The notes beneath the pieces were generated by a model, which saw only the letters and a program-made list of their open reading frames with translations, did no database searches and was not told the origin of the DNA. Shown piece by piece: positions 6,073 to 12,524 of a DNA stretch of 18,613 nt. A program made the translations under genes and the position numbers. Location: positions 1 through 18,613 of the forward strand of contig JAPJPE010000013.1 of the NCBI GenBank assembly GCA_030825825.1, read 5' to 3'. This DNA comes from Streptococcus sp. GTDB taxonomy: Bacteria; Bacillota; Bacilli; Lactobacillales; Streptococcaceae. Within the stretch, counting starts at the first letter, position 1. Each line of letters opens with the position of its first letter.

Positions 6073-7614
6073 ATGAGTATTTTAGAAGTGAAAAATTTGA
6101 GTCACGGTTTTGGGGACCGTGCGATTTTTGAGGATGTGTCTTTCCGTTTGCTAAAGGGAGAGCATATCGGTCTGGTCGGGGCCAATGGTGAAGGAAAATC
6201 GACCTTCATGAGCATCGTGACCGGTAAGATGCAACCAGACGAAGGAAAGGTGGAGTGGTCTAAGTATGTGACTGCTGGTTACCTGGACCAACACGCTGTC
6301 CTAAAAGAAGGACAAACGGTGCGCGATGTCTTGCGGACGGCTTTTGATGAGTTGTTCACAGCAGAAGTTCGGATCAATGACCTCTATATGGCCATGGCAG
6401 AAGAGGGAGCTGATGTCGATGCTTTGATGGAAGAGGTTGGAGAACTCCAAGAGCGTCTAGAAAGTCGTGATTTTTATACCTTGGATGCCAAGATCGATGA
6501 GGTAGCGCGTGCTCTTGGGGTCATGGACTTTGGCATGGAGACGGATGTGACGGCCCTTTCAGGTGGGCAACGGACCAAGGTCCTCTTGGCCAAACTCCTC
6601 CTTGAAAAACCTGATATCTTGCTACTAGACGAGCCGACCAACTACTTGGATACAGAGCACATCGATTGGCTCAAGCGCTATTTGCAAAATTATGAAAATG
6701 CCTTTGTCCTCATTTCCCATGATATTCCATTCTTGAACGATGTGATCAACATCGTCTACCATGTGGAAAATCAACAGTTGACCCGCTATTCAGGAGATTA
6801 CTACCAATTCCTTGAAGTCTATGAAATGAAGAAATCGCAATTGGAAGCGGCTTATGAGCGTCAGCAAAAAGAAATTGCTGATTTGAAAGATTTCGTAGCC
6901 CGTAATAAGGCGCGTGTAGCTACACGGAATATGGCCATGTCTCGTCAGAAAAAGCTGGACAAGATGGAACTCATTGAACTGCAAAGTGAGAAACCAAAGC
7001 CATCCTTTGACTTTAAAAATGCCCGGACTCCGGGACGCTTTATCTTCCAGGCCAAGGATCTCCAGATTGGGTATGACCGTCCTTTGACCAAGCCTTTGAA
7101 CCTAACGTTTGAGCGCAATCAAAAGGTAGCCATTATCGGAGCTAATGGGATCGGGAAAACCACTCTCTTGAAGAGTCTTCTAGGAATCATTCCACCGATC
7201 GCTGGAGAAGTAGAACGTGGAGATTACCTAGAACTTGGCTATTTCGAGCAAGAGGTCGAAGGAGGCAATCGTCAGACACCGCTTGAAGCAGTTTGGAATG
7301 CCTTTCCAGCTCTTAACCAAGCAGAAGTCCGTGCCGCCCTTGCCCGCTGTGGCTTGACCACCAAGCATATCGAGAGCCAAATCCAGGTGTTATCCGGTGG
7401 AGAGCAAGCCAAGGTGCGTTTCTGTCTCCTCATGAATCGTGAAAACAATGTCTTGGTCTTGGACGAACCGACCAACCACTTGGATGTGGATGCTAAAGAT
7501 GAATTGAAACGGGCCCTGAAAGAATACAAGGGATCGATCCTCATGGTTTGCCACGAACCAGACTTCTATGAAGGCTGGATGGACCAAATCTGGGACTTTA
7601 ATGAATTGACGTAA
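6073..7614 (+). CDS. ABC-F family ATP-binding protein (YbiT/YkpA type)
   Basis: A 513-residue protein with two ABC ATPase domains and no membrane segment, the mark of ABC-F translation factors that act at the ribosomal E site. Domain 1: Walker A GANGEGKST (36-44), signature LSGGQ (162-166), Walker B LLLDEP (183-188), H-switch SHD (215-217). The P-site tRNA interaction linker between the domains spans about 243-320 and is rich in Lys, Arg and Gln. Domain 2: Walker A GANGIGKTT (356-364), signature LSGGE (440-444), Walker B LVLDEP (461-466), with CHE in place of SHD at 493-495. The length and the DEPTNYLD/DEPTNHLD pair resemble the YbiT/YkpA group rather than the known antibiotic-resistance ABC-F proteins, so resistance is not claimed. 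Monocistronic, with its own promoter and terminator. Confidence 0.92.
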   Translation: MSILEVKNLSHGFGDRAIFEDVSFRLLKGEHIGLVGANGEGKSTFMSIVTGKMQPDEGKVEWSKYVTAGYLDQHAVLKEGQTVRDVLRTAFDELFTAEVRINDLYMAMAEEGADVDALMEEVGELQERLESRDFYTLDAKIDEVARALGVMDFGMETDVTALSGGQRTKVLLAKLLLEKPDILLLDEPTNYLDTEHIDWLKRYLQNYENAFVLISHDIPFLNDVINIVYHVENQQLTRYSGDYYQFLEVYEMKKSQLEAAYERQQKEIADLKDFVARNKARVATRNMAMSRQKKLDKMELIELQSEKPKPSFDFKNARTPGRFIFQAKDLQIGYDRPLTKPLNLTFERNQKVAIIGANGIGKTTLLKSLLGIIPPIAGEVERGDYLELGYFEQEVEGGNRQTPLEAVWNAFPALNQAEVRAALARCGLTTKHIESQIQVLSGGEQAKVRFCLLMNRENNVLVLDEPTNHLDVDAKDELKRALKEYKGSILMVCHEPDFYEGWMDQIWDFNELT

Positions 7615-7618
7615 ACAC

Positions 7619-7646
7619 AAAAAGAGAACCGCGCGGTTCTCTTTTT
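7619..7646. terminator. terminator 1 of the gene-free interval
   Basis: A perfect 28-base palindrome, 7619-7646, consisting of an A-run, a GAGAACC/GGTTCTC stem with a GCGC centre, and a T-run. It begins 5 bases after the ABC-F stop codon and would end that transcript. Nearly the same hairpin recurs at 7897-7923. Confidence 0.9.
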
Positions 7647-7657
7647 AGATTGACGTT

Positions 7658-7820
7658 ACATACTTCTTAGAAACTTTCCTTAGGTGAGGACGGACGTCAG
7701 CGAACTTCGTAGAAGTTCCATGACTAATTATTGAGCCTAAGGTCTCAATAATTCCGAGTGCCTGAAACTGTATTGTTTCAGACACTTTTCTCACAGCGGA
7801 AAGTTTCAGTAGATGAATGT
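7658..7820. repeat. structured inverted-repeat element, multibranched (BOX-like?)
   Basis: This stretch holds no credible ORF but is dense in nested inverted repeats. The terminal arms are 10 bp perfect (7670-7679 with 7798-7807) and extend imperfectly outward to ACAT (7658-7661) and ATGT (7817-7820). Inside, GTGAG (7684-7688) pairs with CTCAC (7790-7794). Three hairpins follow. The first is 7702-7708/7712-7718 with outer GTCA/TGAC pairs (7696-7699/7721-7724). The second is 7726-7735/7744-7753, 10 bp perfect. The third is 7757-7768/7775-7786, with one C-A mismatch. The overall shape is an outer stem enclosing three branches. The words CGTCAGCG and ACTTCGT recall streptococcal BOX elements, but the whole is not a canonical boxA-boxB-boxC. 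It could be a small non-autonomous mobile repeat or a structured RNA. No promoter for it was found. Confidence 0.65.
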
Positions 7821-7831
7821 CTTAAATAATT

Positions 7832-7856
7832 AGAATTCATTTTATTTACCAATGAA
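7832..7856. other. minor hairpin in the A/T-rich part of the interval
   Basis: Within the otherwise featureless A/T-rich remainder of the interval (7821-7896), an ATTCATT word and an AATGAAT word can pair across about 9 bases. A short ATTAGCTAAT palindrome follows. No ORF, promoter or other recognisable feature is seen. Confidence 0.3.
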
Positions 7857-7896
7857 TCTATTAGCTAATTTTATGTAAAATGTTTATCAATATTTT

Positions 7897-7923
7897 AAAA
7901 AGAGAACCGTGCGGTTCTCTTTT
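7897..7923. terminator. terminator 2 of the gene-free interval
   Basis: An A-run, GAGAACC/GGTTCTC stem with a GTGC loop, and a T-run. It is the same as the hairpin at 7619-7646 apart from one base in the loop and one fewer terminal T. It ends 2 bases before the stop codon of the minus-strand slrA gene, which it should terminate. Confidence 0.88.
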
Positions 7924-7925
7924 CA

Positions 7926-8771
7926 TTATTTTTTGAAATTATAGTCTTTTAAGATCTCGATTTTTTCAATCTTGATGTCTGTTTTTGGTTTGTCCTTATC
8001 ATCAGTTTCGGTAGATGCAATTTTATCGACGACATCCATGCCATCGATGACTTGTCCAAAGACAGTGTAGTTACCGCCATCAAGGGTTGGATTTCCACCA
8101 TTTTTATAAGCATCGATGATCTTAGCTGGGAAGCGATCCGTCGGGAGCTTGCTAGAAATATCTTCCTTATTTTGGTTGATATAGAATTGACTACCGTTGG
8201 TATTTGGACCAGAATTGGCCATGGCTAGGGCTCCACGAAGGTTGTAAAGGTATGGAGAATATTCATTCTCAAAACCAGTACCTGAATCTTTGGATTTATC
8301 TTTGCCCTTCCAGATGGATTCACCACCAGTACCATCTCCCTTAGGATCCCCAGTTTGGATCATAAAGTTGTTAATGACACGGTGGAAAAGTAAGCCATTG
8401 TAGTAGCCTTCTTTTGCATGGGTCAAGAAGTTTTCAACTGCAAGAGGGGCATATTTAGGGAAGAGCTTCACAGTGATGTCGCCTTCAGTCGTTGTGATTT
8501 TAACCTCCGCTTCGTCTTCAGCCACGTCAGTTGAAAGTTGTGGGAAGACGGCATTTTCATTGGTCATGGCGTCGTTAAAATCTTTGCGCAGTTGTTCTAA
8601 TTTCTTTTGTTCTTCTTCAATTTTCTTTTGATCTTTTTCACTAGAGCTAGAAGTTGCTGTCTGCTCTGTCTTTTCTTTGCTTGAGCTTGAAGAGTTAGTG
8701 TCTGTCTTATTGGACGAACAAGCTGTTAAAGCCAAGCCGGAAAATAATAGTAGTGCGATTAATTTTTTCAT
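7926..8771 (-). CDS. slrA: SlrA-like peptidyl-prolyl isomerase lipoprotein (cyclophilin type)
   Basis: Surface-anchored cyclophilin-type peptidyl-prolyl cis/trans isomerase, expected to help fold exported proteins. Residues 1-18 are a lipoprotein signal peptide ending in the lipobox LTAC, with C18 as the lipidated residue. Residues 19-60 are a Ser/Lys/Glu-rich linker, and the cyclophilin domain spans about 88-276. Catalytic-site landmarks are FHRV (119-122, R121), FMIQTGDP (126-133), AMANSGPNTNGSQF (about 173-186) and VFGQV (217-221). The domain closely resembles pneumococcal SlrA as I recall it; the linker is longer here. An upstream in-frame ATG (8789) gives MLERKNMKK. I chose the ATG at 8771 because AAGGAAG lies just ahead of it and the signal peptide starts there directly. 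Monocistronic, with a strong promoter and its own terminator. Confidence 0.9.
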   Translation of the reverse strand: MKKLIALLLFSGLALTACSSNKTDTNSSSSSKEKTEQTATSSSSEKDQKKIEEEQKKLEQLRKDFNDAMTNENAVFPQLSTDVAEDEAEVKITTTEGDITVKLFPKYAPLAVENFLTHAKEGYYNGLLFHRVINNFMIQTGDPKGDGTGGESIWKGKDKSKDSGTGFENEYSPYLYNLRGALAMANSGPNTNGSQFYINQNKEDISSKLPTDRFPAKIIDAYKNGGNPTLDGGNYTVFGQVIDGMDVVDKIASTETDDKDKPKTDIKIEKIEILKDYNFKK

Positions 8772-8803
8772 ATTCTTCCTTTCCAACATAGTTGTCTTTC
8801 TCT

Positions 8804-8832
8804 ATTGTACCTTAATTTTACAATACTTTCAA
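8804..8832 (-). promoter_or_regulatory. promoter of slrA
   Basis: On the minus strand TTGAAA (8827-8832) and TACAAT (8804-8809) are separated by 17 bases. The start would fall near 8797, with a leader of about 26 bases carrying AAGGAAG. Confidence 0.7.
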
Positions 8833-8908
8833 ATCTGGATAAAATTTTTAGAGAAAAGAACATATTGAAAATTTACAGAAAATAAATGCAAGTATTTCCG
8901 TATTCCTG

Positions 8909-8914
8909 TATAAT
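8909..8914 (+). promoter_or_regulatory. -10 element upstream of the DMT transporter
   Basis: A perfect TATAAT (8909-8914) is preceded directly by TG, without the usual spacer base. The hexamer at the -35 distance (8886-8891) matches poorly. The promoter is probable, but its -35 side is weak. Confidence 0.5.
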
Positions 8915-8945
8915 AGGATAACGACAGGAGATCGATCATCAAAAA

Positions 8946-9866
8946 ATGAAATCATCACATTTTGCGAGAGCCCTCTGGTTTGGTATCCTAGGCGCTCTCT
9001 TTTTTGCATTTACCTTTATTTTTAACCGAAGCATGAACCTGGCAGGTGGTTCCTGGATGTGGAGTGCTAGTTTGCGCTACCTTTTTAGTTTGCCCATGAT
9101 GGCTGTTTTAGTCTGGCAGAGAGGCGAGTTAAAAGGGGTTTTATCAGCGATTGCACGTAGTCCCTGGACTTGGTTGCTCTGGAGTACAGTCGGCTTTGGT
9201 CTCTTTTATGCGCCATTATCGATGGCTTCTATCTATGGAGAATCATGGTTTGTGGCTGCGACCTGGCAGATTACGATTTTAGCAGGACTCCTTCTGACCC
9301 CTCTGTTTGGCCAAAAGATTCCAAAAAAACAGTTAGGAATGACTTTGCTGATTTTGTTAGGAATTGTATTGATCCAAATTCCATATTTTGGACGAGGTCT
9401 CGGAGAAGGCGTGGTGCGAGCTAGTATCTTAATTTTGATAGCAGCTTTTTCCTATCCATTGGGAAATCGCAAGATGCTGGTTCATTGTAAAGAAGAACAA
9501 TTATCAACGACCCAACGGGTCTTTGGGATGACCTTGATGAGTGTTCCTTTTTGGTTGCTCTTATCCATCTTTGCAGAAGTAGATGCAGGCTTGCCATCAG
9601 GTGGGCAAATGCTCCAATCCTTGATCGTAGCTGTGTTTTCAGGAGTCATCGCGACCATGCTCTTCTTTGAAGCAACCAACTTGGTGAAACACAACCATCA
9701 GCAGTTAGCTGTTGTTGAAGCTACCCAGGCCGGCGAGGTCCTCTTCACCCTATTTGGAGGTTGTCTCTTTCTGGGAGATCAGATCCCAACTCCACTAGGA
9801 TTTTTAGGGGTCTTCATTGTGATCATCGGTATAGTAGGAAATAGTCTGCTGACTTCTTCAGAATAG
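8946..9866 (+). CDS. DMT-family (EmrE-like) membrane transporter
   Basis: A 306-residue protein with about ten hydrophobic segments in two EamA-like halves, typical of the drug/metabolite transporter superfamily. The N-terminus (GILGALFFAFTFIFNRSMN) and the second-half GVIATMLFFEATNLV and EATQAGEVLFTLFG stretches resemble the putative multidrug-resistance efflux branch. The substrate is unknown and drug export has not been shown here. The only plausible start is ATG 8946, yet the best ribosome binding site, AGGAG (8926-8930), lies 15 bases away, longer than usual. No in-frame alternative start is visible nearby. It is divergent from slrA and followed by its own terminator, so it stands alone. 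Confidence 0.85.
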   Translation: MKSSHFARALWFGILGALFFAFTFIFNRSMNLAGGSWMWSASLRYLFSLPMMAVLVWQRGELKGVLSAIARSPWTWLLWSTVGFGLFYAPLSMASIYGESWFVAATWQITILAGLLLTPLFGQKIPKKQLGMTLLILLGIVLIQIPYFGRGLGEGVVRASILILIAAFSYPLGNRKMLVHCKEEQLSTTQRVFGMTLMSVPFWLLLSIFAEVDAGLPSGGQMLQSLIVAVFSGVIATMLFFEATNLVKHNHQQLAVVEATQAGEVLFTLFGGCLFLGDQIPTPLGFLGVFIVIIGIVGNSLLTSSE

Positions 9867-9923
9867 ATAGTGGTAGAAAAGTAGAACTTAAAAGATGATA
9901 TTGCGGTTCAGTCTATCAATGCC

Positions 9924-9949
9924 AACACCCACGAGGGTGTTTTCTTTTT
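9924..9949 (+). terminator. terminator of the DMT transporter gene
   Basis: AACACCC (9924-9930) and GGGTGTT (9935-9941) form a 7-bp stem with an ACGA loop, followed by a T-rich tail to 9949. Confidence 0.8.
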
Positions 9950-9976
9950 GGACTAAATCACTAATTAAGAAGGAAG

Positions 9977-10005
9977 TTGCGTATAGATGGAAAATTCGGT
10001 ATGAT
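9977..10005 (+). promoter_or_regulatory. probable promoter of the 10078 gene
   Basis: TTGCGT (9977-9982) and TATGAT (10000-10005) are spaced by 17 bases. The -10 box is five of six to consensus and the -35 box three of six. The leader would be about 65 bases. Confidence 0.4.
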
Positions 10006-10077
10006 GGGAGATAAGTTGTTTTGTTTGAAAATGAACGAATTCCCTCAAAAACCGTATCATGAATGGGAGGTTACAAA

Positions 10078-10860
10078 TTGGATTATAAAGTACTACGTAA
10101 AAACTATAGACTCTATATTAGATCTGCTGGCTTGTTGGCAATGCTTCTGATTTTTTGCATTGGGTTAGTGGTCAGAGATACTCTTCTTCAGACGTGTGGC
10201 GTCTTATTGGTCCTTGCAGGCTTGGTTTTATTCATCCAATTGCTCAAGAAGAGCTATACCAACAAGTGCAACACCTTGCTGCATGTAGATTTAGATTTAG
10301 CTTTTTGGCAGCAATACCTTCAGTTGAACAAGAATGTGAAAAAAGTTATTTCACAGATAGATATTAAGCTAACATCGGTCGCCTATTCTTTTATGATGGG
10401 AGATTTTGATATTGTCATAAAGGAAGCTAGAGAAGCACTCAGTCAGACGGATTGTCCGCAGAAATATAAGAACTTTTTTGAGAGTTATCTTATTCGTTCG
10501 ATCGTGCTGACAGATCCTGATTTGTCTAGAGAAGAACTAGAGGGTCGGTTGAATGAATTGACTATCACAGACCCGACACTGGCTGAGAAAACAAGAAAGG
10601 TCTGTCTTGCCCTTTATGATTTAACCATTGCACACCAAAGTAATGACTATTTCGAAGATTTAAGCAATGATTTCAAGTACCAGCAGTTGGAAATGATCTA
10701 CTACCAAGCCTTGAATGCTACTCTTAAAGGCGATAATTCTAGAGCGGAAGAGCTCTTTCGCAAGTTGGTTTCAGAAGATGAGTCGCTCTATATCGTTCGA
10801 AAGGCGCAACAATACTTGAAGGATGAGGGGAATCGTACGTCTCCTTTCCAGTCGAAATAG
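10078..10860 (+). CDS. hypothetical two-TM protein with helical cytosolic domain
   Basis: I do not recognise the family by name. Two hydrophobic segments (about residues 13-32 and 36-57) form a membrane hairpin or anchor. The remaining 200 residues look all-helical and soluble, with TPR-like spacing in places (ALNATLKGDNSRAEELFRKL near the end). This suggests a scaffold or adaptor at the membrane, which is inference only. An ATG at 10063 would give MGGYKLDYKV, but GGGAGG (10065-10070) inside that extension is a strong ribosome binding site 7 bases before a TTG at 10078. I therefore take TTG 10078 as the start, giving 260 residues. The next gene follows after 63 bases. Confidence 0.75.
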   Translation: MDYKVLRKNYRLYIRSAGLLAMLLIFCIGLVVRDTLLQTCGVLLVLAGLVLFIQLLKKSYTNKCNTLLHVDLDLAFWQQYLQLNKNVKKVISQIDIKLTSVAYSFMMGDFDIVIKEAREALSQTDCPQKYKNFFESYLIRSIVLTDPDLSREELEGRLNELTITDPTLAEKTRKVCLALYDLTIAHQSNDYFEDLSNDFKYQQLEMIYYQALNATLKGDNSRAEELFRKLVSEDESLYIVRKAQQYLKDEGNRTSPFQSK

Positions 10861-10885
10861 GAATCAAGAGAGATTTTAGACGAAC

Positions 10886-10907
10886 TATAATGACTGTCTA
10901 GTCATTA
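10886..10907 (+). promoter_or_regulatory. -10 box overlapped by an 8-bp inverted repeat
   Basis: A perfect TATAAT (10886-10891) has no convincing -35 box. An inverted repeat, TAATGACT (10888-10895) and AGTCATTA (10900-10907) around GTCT, begins inside it. Lacking a T-run, it is not a standard terminator. It could be an operator for a dimeric regulator or a leader hairpin. Confidence 0.4.
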
Positions 10908-10923
10908 AAAAGAGGATGTTGAA

Positions 10924-11844
10924 ATGAAAAAATGGAAAATTGTAGCTTTACTTCTAATATCGATTCTATCTATCTCTATGATAGTCTATAAGAAAAACTT
11001 AGACCTTCAAAAAAATGAACATAAAATTAAATGGGAAAAGTATGACGCAGGATCAATCAAAGAATTACACTATCTAGATGAAGAGAAAGGAGTTATCTCT
11101 TTTCGAGCATCAAAAAATTTCATTACTTTTAGTGGATGGGCATCAATTGGTGATCGTTATTTAGTTTTAAAAACACGGTATGCAAGTAACGAAGGAATAG
11201 ATGAAGAACCCAAAAAAGGGTGGACTTGGCATGCGATTGTTTATGATCTAGATCACCTAGATAAAAAACCTGAGAAGGTTGATCTCTACCAAGTTGTTAA
11301 GAATTACGATAAAAACTTTTATTTAAAAAATCAAGGGACCATCATACTCGAAGATGGGAAGGAGTATTTGTTATTAAAACTCCAACATTATGAAAAAAAG
11401 AACAAAATCACTGTTAAAATGGACTTGACTACCAACAAAATAGTGGGTGAAACGACAGAAGAACTCTTCAGAACAAATTATCCTACTAGTTATAACTCTT
11501 CATCACTTGGAGATGCCATCAATAATAGCAATGTTTATAACGATAGTGATTTCTTTATCTTCTCTTATCCGTATTGTGACTGTATTAACTTTGAAAAGGA
11601 CTACCCTAAGTTTATTCAGTTAGGAAAGGCTAATAAAGAAGATAAAATGGTAGTGGCATTTCGGAAGAAAAAAATATCAGTCGAAGAATCCTATCAATTA
11701 CTGAGACATTGGTTTGCACCAATTGGTCAAGATAAATTAGAAGTGATTGGAACAAATGAAAGTAATGACGGGGAGAAGCAAACCAAAGTATTGGAGACTT
11801 ATCAAGAGTTTGCGGAATGGACTCATCTTGAAAGAGATTGGTAA
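10924..11844 (+). CDS. hypothetical membrane-anchored extracytoplasmic protein
   Basis: An unrecognised 306-residue protein. The N-terminus MKKWKIVALLLISILSISM is a basic start followed by a hydrophobic stretch to about residue 21, with no lipobox cysteine, so it is a signal anchor or signal peptide. The rest is hydrophilic, rich in Lys, Asp, Tyr and beta-prone segments (for example GDRYLVLKTRY, and KEYLLLKLQHYEKKNKITVKM), and is probably outside the membrane. A YCDC pair near residues 218-221 could bind metal or form a disulfide. AGAGGAT (10911-10917) lies 6 bases before the ATG. The gene is visibly more A/T-rich than the flanking housekeeping genes, which hints at accessory origin. No function is proposed. 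Confidence 0.75.
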   Translation: MKKWKIVALLLISILSISMIVYKKNLDLQKNEHKIKWEKYDAGSIKELHYLDEEKGVISFRASKNFITFSGWASIGDRYLVLKTRYASNEGIDEEPKKGWTWHAIVYDLDHLDKKPEKVDLYQVVKNYDKNFYLKNQGTIILEDGKEYLLLKLQHYEKKNKITVKMDLTTNKIVGETTEELFRTNYPTSYNSSSLGDAINNSNVYNDSDFFIFSYPYCDCINFEKDYPKFIQLGKANKEDKMVVAFRKKKISVEESYQLLRHWFAPIGQDKLEVIGTNESNDGEKQTKVLETYQEFAEWTHLERDW

Positions 11845-11874
11845 GGATACAGTCTAGTTTTTTTAAAAAGAAAG

Positions 11875-12426
11875 ATGAAAAGGATGCCTACTATTTCAGA
11901 TATACTAGAAAAATTTTACGCCGATCACGAGGTGAAACCCTATATTTCGCCTGAGAGAGATTTGGAAACCTGGCTGTTGGATCCAAAGCCCGTTTCTAAA
12001 CGAAATATGGTGCTCCTTCGAGATGGCTTGCTTGCAGGGGATATCATTCTCTTATGGCGAATCCATTTTGGAACGTTTACGACTGAGACTTGGTTTCCTA
12101 AGTACTTCGAATATACTTATGGGATTCATGCGTCGTAACACTTGAAGGCTTTAGTGGAGAAGGGCTATACTTTTATCGAATCCGCTTTTGATTCACTGGA
12201 CCATATCAATGCGACCATGAAAAAAGCCATTCTCAAAAAGAAGGGAGTCGCGGGTTTGTCTAAGATGAAAGCGGCCGATTTGAACCAAGCTTTGGCTGCC
12301 CATTTTACGGAGGAAGAACTGGCGGAGCAGTTCGCAATTCGGGGTTATCAGTTGACGGACAAAGGAAAGCAAGCACTGAAAGACTATCAAGCCATCATTG
12401 ACCGCCACCCCAAGAAAAACATCTAA
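11875..12426 (+). pseudogene. hypothetical gene interrupted by an in-frame stop
   Basis: Two consecutive open stretches in the same frame, 11875-12138 and 12139-12426, are separated only by a TAA at 12136-12138. The first begins MKRMPTISDILEKFYADHE and ends in FEYTYGIHAS. The second continues directly with HLKALVEKGYTFIESAFDSL and looks like the second half of one protein of about 183 residues, with a SAP-like helical segment (KKKGVAGLSKMKAADLNQAL) near its C-terminus. A TTG at 12142 could restart translation, but it has no ribosome binding site of its own. The start is either ATG 11875 or 11884; both have weak ribosome binding sites. A point mutation (one base from CAA, AAA or GAA) or a sequencing error could explain the stop. 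I do not know the family's function. Confidence 0.75.
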
Positions 12427-12451
12427 AACAGTACCCACTCGGTGCTGTTTT
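12425..12451 (+). terminator. terminator after the interrupted gene
   Basis: AAAACAGTACC (12425-12435) and GGTGCTGTTTT (12441-12451) form an 11-bp stem with one G-T pair and a 5-base loop, then a T-run to 12453. It overlaps the stop codon TAA (12424-12426). Confidence 0.85.
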
Positions 12452-12508
12452 TTACTTTATGCTGCAAAATTGAGGAAATGATTTTACTAGAGAACTGGCT
12501 TGGAAATG

Positions 12509-12517
12509 TGATATAAT
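12509..12517 (+). promoter_or_regulatory. extended -10 promoter abutting the ftsK start
   Basis: TG-A-TATAAT (TG at 12509-12510, hexamer 12512-12517) is a perfect extended -10 element with no clear -35 box. Only 7 bases separate it from the ATG at 12525, so transcription should begin at or within a base or two of the start codon. Confidence 0.7.
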
Positions 12518-12524
12518 AAAGGTT

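Noticed and set aside
6073..7614. Antibiotic-resistance ABC-F protein (Msr/Lsa/Vga/OptrA type)
   Set aside because: The linker and overall sequence look like the housekeeping YbiT/YkpA type; nothing visible supports resistance.
7650..7655. TTGACG as a -35 box for a small RNA starting in the structured element
   Set aside because: No -10-like hexamer is present 16-18 bases downstream; the bases there are ACTTTC.
7658..7820. tRNA, T-box or known riboswitch
   Set aside because: The cloverleaf-like shape lacks tRNA arm lengths and a CCA-proximal acceptor, and the element lies after, not before, coding genes on both strands.
7619..7923. CRISPR array or two-unit direct repeat
   Set aside because: Only two hairpin copies exist, far apart, and each is placed exactly where a convergent gene needs a terminator.
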